This document shows positions 15,039 to 19,595 of a stretch of 19,595 bases of DNA, one piece after another. The position numbers and the translations under genes were made by a program. Below the pieces are notes generated by a model that worked only from the letters and a program-made list of their open reading frames with translations, searched no databases and had not been told where the DNA came from. Each line of letters opens with the position of its first letter. The stretch's first letter is position 1. The DNA comes from Bacteroidota bacterium (GTDB lineage Bacteria; Bacteroidota; Bacteroidia; Bacteroidales; UBA1715): NCBI GenBank assembly GCA_029266015.1, contig JAJUFK010000008.1:1-19595 (forward strand), in the 5' to 3' direction.

Positions 15039-17129
15039 ATGAAGAGATGTATTCATATTTCAATAGCCATTTTTGTATTACTGTGCATTTCATTCTCGGG
15101 TTTTTCTCAAGGAAAAAAACAATTCTTTGAAGCATACAAAACATTAGGCGATAGTTGTATATCAAACAAAAACTTTTATGGTGCTCACCAAGCATATGCA
15201 AAAGCATTATCGTATCAAGACGATACCGAAATTAGTTTTAAGTGTGCAGAAGCTTGTAGAAGTTATCAAAATTATCCCGATGCAGAAAAATATTACAAAA
15301 AAGTAATAACAGAAGATTCTGTAACATACCGTTTAGCAAAATATTGGTATGCCGAAATGTTAAAATTTCAAGGCAAATATGCTGAAGCAGCAAAAGAATT
15401 TGACAGTTTTTATAAGATTAACAGAAAAATAACTGACTATTATACCAAAAAAGCAAAACATGAAACTACTGTGTGCGGCAAAAAAGTTAAAGATGTAGTA
15501 GAATACACCGACTTAAACTTTACCCGTATTGATAACAATAAAATAAATTCAATGTATGCCGAATACAGTCCAATGCAATATAATGATTCTCTTTTCTTCT
15601 TTGGCGGAGTACGGGCAATTGATACTGTAATGGCTGATACTGCTTATGTATTTAGTAATTATATTAATAGAATTTCTAAAGCATATATTCGTGATAGTGT
15701 ATGGGAATATGTTGGTCAAGAAGAATCAATAAATGACCCCTATGCTCATGTTGGAAATCTTACCTTTTCGAGAAACGGAAGAACTGCATATTTCAGTAAA
15801 TGTATAGGATACGACTGTTCTATTTACAAAGCAAGTTTTAATCCTAAAACAGCTACATTTTCAAACATTGAAAAATTACCGGCCACTATAAATAAACCCG
15901 GATCAAGCAATACAACTCCTCATTTAGCTGTAACTCATACCGGCGAAATATTATTTTTTGCATCAAATGCCAAAGGTACCCGAGGCGGAATGGATATATG
16001 GTATTCTAGAATCAATGAAAACGGTACATTTGAAAAACCAATAAACTGTGGGGCTAATGTAAATACTTTAGGTGATGAAGTTACACCTTTTTATGATGCT
16101 CGCGATTCATTACTTTATTTTAGTAGCGAGTGGCACACTAGTTTAGGTGGTTTTGATATTTTTTCGGCTAAAGGCAATTTAAAAACCGATAAATGGTCGG
16201 CTCCTGCTAACATTGGTAAACCAATGAACTCAAGCTATAATGATTTATATTATCAATATTCGCGCGACTCTTTACGAGCATATTGGGTTTCGAACCGAAC
16301 AGAATCACAACGTCTTATAAGTAAAGCATATAGTAATGATATTTATTATCATCCTCTTATTCGTAAATCTGTTGCTCGTATTACAGACTTAGTTCCAATA
16401 TATTTGTATTTTGATAACGATCAACCAGATCCTCGTTCTCGCGATACACTAACTGATAAAGATTACGAATCATTGTATCAGGCGTTTATGGCAAAAAAAC
16501 AAGAATATATTATAGAATACACTAAAAATTCGCCATCAGAACGATATGAATATGATTTAAAGAATGTTGAAACTTTCTTTGCTGACTTACAAAAAGAATA
16601 TGAGCGACTATTTTTATTTGCTCAACTTATGGAAATTTTATTAAAAGACGGTCAAGACATAGTTGTTGTATTTAAAGGATATGCAAGCCCGGTTGGAAAT
16701 ACTGCGTACAATGAAATTGTTGCAAAAAAACGTATTTCATGTATTCAAAATTTCTTCTATGAATTTCATGATGGAGTACTCAATCAATATCTTAAAAATG
16801 AGCCTAATACCGGCAAAGGAAGCTTAAAATACGGTCATCAACCTATTGGTGAAATTAAAATGGAAGATACATTCTACACAAGTTCAGGAGAACAAGTAAG
16901 TGCAATTTCTGACCGTAAACAAAAATGGATGTCGGTATACAGCCCTGCTGCTGCATATCAAAGAAAAATTGAAATTGTAGCAGTTACTATAGAGTATGAA
17001 GATGAATTATTTAATAAAATACGTGCCGAAGTTGAAACTCAGAAAAAAACAGTAGAAGACGATGGAACTATTTTTGAAAATGATTCTCAAGACGCTCGTT
17101 CAAAACGAGACATAATACGTGAGAAATAG
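15039..17129 (+). CDS. TPR-PD40-OmpA envelope protein (PorE-like)
   Basis: A 696-residue exported protein (signal about 1-23, FSGFSQ). Residues 30-140 look like TPR helices (YGAHQAYAKALSY, PDAEKYYKKVI, KYAEAAKEF). About 170-435 form a PD40/WD40-like propeller with repeats such as NGRTAYFS, GEILFFASNAKGTRGGMDIWYS and DSLLYFSSEWHTSLGGFDIF. About 450-650 resemble an OmpA C-terminal domain: IYLYFDND (454-461), FKGYASPVGNTAYN (545-558), VAKKRI (561-566), and the final strand QRKIEI (641-646), with long insertions. The order TPR, propeller, OmpA matches PorE of the type IX system, but the carboxypeptidase-regulatory domain PorE has between propeller and OmpA is absent. The OmpA Asp that binds diaminopimelate reads Ser550, while Arg565 is kept. 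Pairing with a PorP-like gene is common. A role anchoring the outer-membrane partner to the cell wall is inferred. Confidence 0.85.
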   Translation: MKRCIHISIAIFVLLCISFSGFSQGKKQFFEAYKTLGDSCISNKNFYGAHQAYAKALSYQDDTEISFKCAEACRSYQNYPDAEKYYKKVITEDSVTYRLAKYWYAEMLKFQGKYAEAAKEFDSFYKINRKITDYYTKKAKHETTVCGKKVKDVVEYTDLNFTRIDNNKINSMYAEYSPMQYNDSLFFFGGVRAIDTVMADTAYVFSNYINRISKAYIRDSVWEYVGQEESINDPYAHVGNLTFSRNGRTAYFSKCIGYDCSIYKASFNPKTATFSNIEKLPATINKPGSSNTTPHLAVTHTGEILFFASNAKGTRGGMDIWYSRINENGTFEKPINCGANVNTLGDEVTPFYDARDSLLYFSSEWHTSLGGFDIFSAKGNLKTDKWSAPANIGKPMNSSYNDLYYQYSRDSLRAYWVSNRTESQRLISKAYSNDIYYHPLIRKSVARITDLVPIYLYFDNDQPDPRSRDTLTDKDYESLYQAFMAKKQEYIIEYTKNSPSERYEYDLKNVETFFADLQKEYERLFLFAQLMEILLKDGQDIVVVFKGYASPVGNTAYNEIVAKKRISCIQNFFYEFHDGVLNQYLKNEPNTGKGSLKYGHQPIGEIKMEDTFYTSSGEQVSAISDRKQKWMSVYSPAAAYQRKIEIVAVTIEYEDELFNKIRAEVETQKKTVEDDGTIFENDSQDARSKRDIIREK

Positions 17130-17153
17130 GAGCTTTGTGCGTCTAAGATTTGT

Positions 17154-17158
17154 GGAGG
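17154..17158 (+). promoter_or_regulatory. Consensus Shine-Dalgarno GGAGG before the C25 gene
   Basis: GGAGG lies 8 nt before the ATG at 17167. No other gene start here has a comparable site, as expected for Bacteroidota, where translation mostly does not rely on Shine-Dalgarno pairing. It supports the chosen start. Confidence 0.5.
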
Positions 17159-17166
17159 ATTCAATT

Positions 17167-19595
17167 ATGAAAAAATATGTATTACTTATATGTGTAAGTC
17201 TGTTTTCATATATTGGGTTTGCTCAACAATATGCTAACAATTGGATACAATATTCTCAAAAATATTATAGAATCCCTATAACATCAGAAGGAATTTACAA
17301 AGTTACATACAACGACCTTGTTTCTTACGGCATATCTGTTGGTGACTTTGACCCCAGAAATCTTCAAATAATTCATAATGGCAAAGTTTTACCATTATTT
17401 GTAAGCGGAGAATCAGATTTTGTATTTAATGTTCAAGATTATTTTGAATTTTATGCCCCGGGTCGAAATACAGGTTGGCTCGATACCGCTATGTATATGA
17501 AAAACAACCCTCTCAATCCGGATTATAGTTTATACAATGATACTGCTTCATACTTTTTAACATTTGCCAATACACTTACAAGCCCCCGCTACGATACAAC
17601 ACGTAACACTAATTATGGTTCATATACTGCACAATCATACTGTTTGCGAAAAGTACGACAAAATTTTACTGCAGTATATAACTCATCGGCTCATGCTCCC
17701 TATATATATGAAGGTGAGGGTTGGTGCGATAACTTCTTTAATATGGGCTCAAGTACCGACAAAACTCTATCAACTCCACAATACGCAAACGTAGGTCAAC
17801 CATATTCTTTACGATTTGGATTCTGTGGATTTTCTGATACTCGGCACGATGTATTTGTAGAATCTCCTATCGGTACACCTTTGTTTGATACTATTTATTC
17901 AGGGTACAATGCAGTACACAAAAAACTTACGTTATCAAATGCACTTACGGCAACTACATCTATTAGATTTAGAAGTATAAGTGGCTTTGGAAAAGCTGCA
18001 GACAAAAACAGTGTAGCATACGTTGAAATTACTTATCCCCATACATACAATTTTGAATCAACAAATCAATTTACATTTATCGTACCTGCTGTTCCTACAG
18101 GTAATTTTTTGTTACTCGAAATTACAAATTTTGATGGCGGCGATGCTCCCATATTGTTTTGTCCTGAAACTCGCAAACGTATAGTTGCCACAAAATCAGG
18201 CTCAAAATATCAAGTTTTACTACCTAATCCATACAAAGAAGTTACATGTATTTTTGCAAATCCCGATGCTTTTCAAAAAGTACCAAAAATAGTTACCGTA
18301 AAAACAAAAAACTCAACGGGAGCGGCATCTGTGTTTCACGATTTAAGCAATGCTGCAAACCAAGGAAATTATGTTATTATTACCAATCAATCGTTATGGA
18401 CTCAAGCAAATTCATATAAAGCTTATCGTTCAAATACCGGCTATAGTGCTGTATTAATTGATGTAAATGAAATATATAATCAATTTGGATATGGTATTCA
18501 AAAACACCCAATGGCAATTTATAATTTCATAGAATATGCTACAAAAGTATGGGGAATAAAAGCAGAATATATATTCCTTATAGGTAAAGGATACCAATTA
18601 GACTATTATAGAAACAATACTTCAAATTATGCCAACACTCTTATACCCGGCATGGGATATCCTGCTGCCGATTTACTGTTTACAACTGATTTGCAAGCAA
18701 AAAATACTATTTCAAAAGTTGCGATAGGGAGATTGGCTGCAAAAACAAATTCAGAAGTAGACTATTACAAGAAAAAAGTTGAAGAACATGAAAAACAAAC
18801 TCCGGCACCTTGGATGAAAACAGTTCTTCATTTTGGAGGTGGTAATACTGCAGCTGAAAAACGATTATTTAAAACATATTTACAATCATACGAATCAAAT
18901 TTAGAAGGAGAATATTTTGGCGCCCAAGTTTATACATTTTTAAAAGAAAGCAGCGATGTGTTTGAAAAAACAGAACCTGAAGCTATTCGTGAACACATGA
19001 ATAACGGTACATCTATACTTAACTTTTTTGGACATGCGTCGGGTACCGGTTTCGACCAAAATATTGACCATCCTTCATTATTCAACAATCAAGGAAAATA
19101 TCCGCTTATAATTGCAAATTCATGTTATTCAGGAGATATATTTACTACTTCTACCGGCATAAATGAAACATGGACACTCATTCCAAACCGTGGAAGCATA
19201 GGATTTATTGCCAATGTAGATTTAGGAAGCCCTACGTATTTGAATATTTTTACTCTTCCTTTTATAAATAATACCGCCAAACATAATTACGGCAAATCTG
19301 TAGGAACAAGTATTCAACTTACATTACAAGAAATAAATAATAAATATGGTTCTGTTCAAGAAATCAAAAATTCTTCTCTTAGTTTTATGTTACATGGCGA
19401 TCCTGCTATAAAAGTTCACTCATTTCAAAATCCTGATTTAGAATTAAAACCTGCATCAATATTTACCAATCCAAGTTTTGTAACCAACGATTTAGAAGAA
19501 TTTACCCTCAACGTAGTAGTTTACAACAATGGTCGCACAACCAAAGACAGTTGCTATTTACGAGTAGTACTTACGCCACAATCGGGAGAACCATA
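17167..19595 (+). CDS. C25 family cysteine peptidase, putative type IX sortase PorU2-like (partial)
   Basis: The first 809 codons; the frame runs off the window. A signal peptide covers 1-19 (MKKYVLLICVSLFSYIGFA). The N-terminal beta region begins WIQYSQKYYRIPITSEGIYKVTY and includes DYFEFYAPG, both typical of PorU-type proteins. The gingipain-like C25 domain starts near residue 402 (YVIITNQSLW) and contains the catalytic pair His623 (NFFGHASGTGF) and Cys653 (IIANSCYSGD), and ends near 745 (MLHGDPAIKV). From about 755 a CARDB/Ig-like domain begins (DLELKPASIF, then FTLNVVVYNNG). PorU removes the C-terminal signal of type IX cargo and attaches it to A-LPS. The downstream Ig-like domain and PorP/OmpA neighbours favour the PorU2-type group over canonical PorU, but a secreted gingipain-like protease is not excluded without the C-terminus. 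Confidence 0.88.
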   Translation, partial: MKKYVLLICVSLFSYIGFAQQYANNWIQYSQKYYRIPITSEGIYKVTYNDLVSYGISVGDFDPRNLQIIHNGKVLPLFVSGESDFVFNVQDYFEFYAPGRNTGWLDTAMYMKNNPLNPDYSLYNDTASYFLTFANTLTSPRYDTTRNTNYGSYTAQSYCLRKVRQNFTAVYNSSAHAPYIYEGEGWCDNFFNMGSSTDKTLSTPQYANVGQPYSLRFGFCGFSDTRHDVFVESPIGTPLFDTIYSGYNAVHKKLTLSNALTATTSIRFRSISGFGKAADKNSVAYVEITYPHTYNFESTNQFTFIVPAVPTGNFLLLEITNFDGGDAPILFCPETRKRIVATKSGSKYQVLLPNPYKEVTCIFANPDAFQKVPKIVTVKTKNSTGAASVFHDLSNAANQGNYVIITNQSLWTQANSYKAYRSNTGYSAVLIDVNEIYNQFGYGIQKHPMAIYNFIEYATKVWGIKAEYIFLIGKGYQLDYYRNNTSNYANTLIPGMGYPAADLLFTTDLQAKNTISKVAIGRLAAKTNSEVDYYKKKVEEHEKQTPAPWMKTVLHFGGGNTAAEKRLFKTYLQSYESNLEGEYFGAQVYTFLKESSDVFEKTEPEAIREHMNNGTSILNFFGHASGTGFDQNIDHPSLFNNQGKYPLIIANSCYSGDIFTTSTGINETWTLIPNRGSIGFIANVDLGSPTYLNIFTLPFINNTAKHNYGKSVGTSIQLTLQEINNKYGSVQEIKNSSLSFMLHGDPAIKVHSFQNPDLELKPASIFTNPSFVTNDLEEFTLNVVVYNNGRTTKDSCYLRVVLTPQSGEP

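Noticed and set aside
17564..17794. 76-codon plus-strand ORF
   Set aside because: It is out of frame inside the C25 gene, whose own frame shows PorU-type sequence through this stretch.

Overview
The window (19.6 kb, AT-rich) looks like a chromosomal segment of a Bacteroidota bacterium, probably Bacteroidales or a relative. Four things point there: PorP/SprF-type and C25/PorU-type secretion genes, a 14-repeat two-component-type propeller sensor, a methionyl-tRNA synthetase with the C-terminal EMAP/OB tRNA-binding domain, and TAnnTTTG promoter boxes in front of most transcription units with almost no Shine-Dalgarno sites. I see no tRNA, rRNA, IS element, phage gene or CRISPR array. No intergenic stretch exceeds 300 bp; the longest is 209 bp (2322-2530).

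Layout. 1-2321 (minus): the 5' 773 codons of a secreted or periplasmic-facing propeller sensor, cut by the window edge just after its Y_Y_Y domain. 2531-6236 (plus): a tightly packed operon of a YbiT-like ABC-F protein with a degenerate second ATP site, a DEAD-box RNA helicase, and a membrane-anchored DNA/RNA non-specific endonuclease overlapping the helicase gene. 6327-7718 (plus): xseA, apparently leaderless, tail-to-tail with a SiaC/DUF1987 regulatory phosphoprotein (7711-8091, minus). 8221-10140 (plus): a secreted helix-hairpin-helix protein with a long beta-rich, barrel-like body. 10144-10697 (minus): a small outer-membrane-barrel-like protein whose signal peptide is broken by an apparent one-base homopolymer frameshift. 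10833-11741 (minus): an S66 LD-carboxypeptidase, divergent from metG (11834-13873, plus). 13948-19595 (plus): a three-gene envelope/secretion cluster of a PorP/SprF-like protein, a TPR-PD40-OmpA protein resembling PorE, and a C25 peptidase resembling the PorU2-type putative type IX secretion sortase, which runs off the right edge.

How the genes work together. Most genes are housekeeping (translation, RNA remodelling, DNA repair, cell-wall recycling) or envelope functions. The coherent system is the last operon: an outer-membrane PorP-like protein, an OmpA-type periplasmic tether and a PorU-like transpeptidase candidate form a plausible accessory type IX secretion module. The points most worth a second look are the one-sided ATP-site decay in the ABC-F protein, the ABC-F/helicase/nuclease coupling, the frameshifted signal peptide, the missing peptidoglycan-binding Asp in the OmpA domain, and promoter positions that move or decide start codons.
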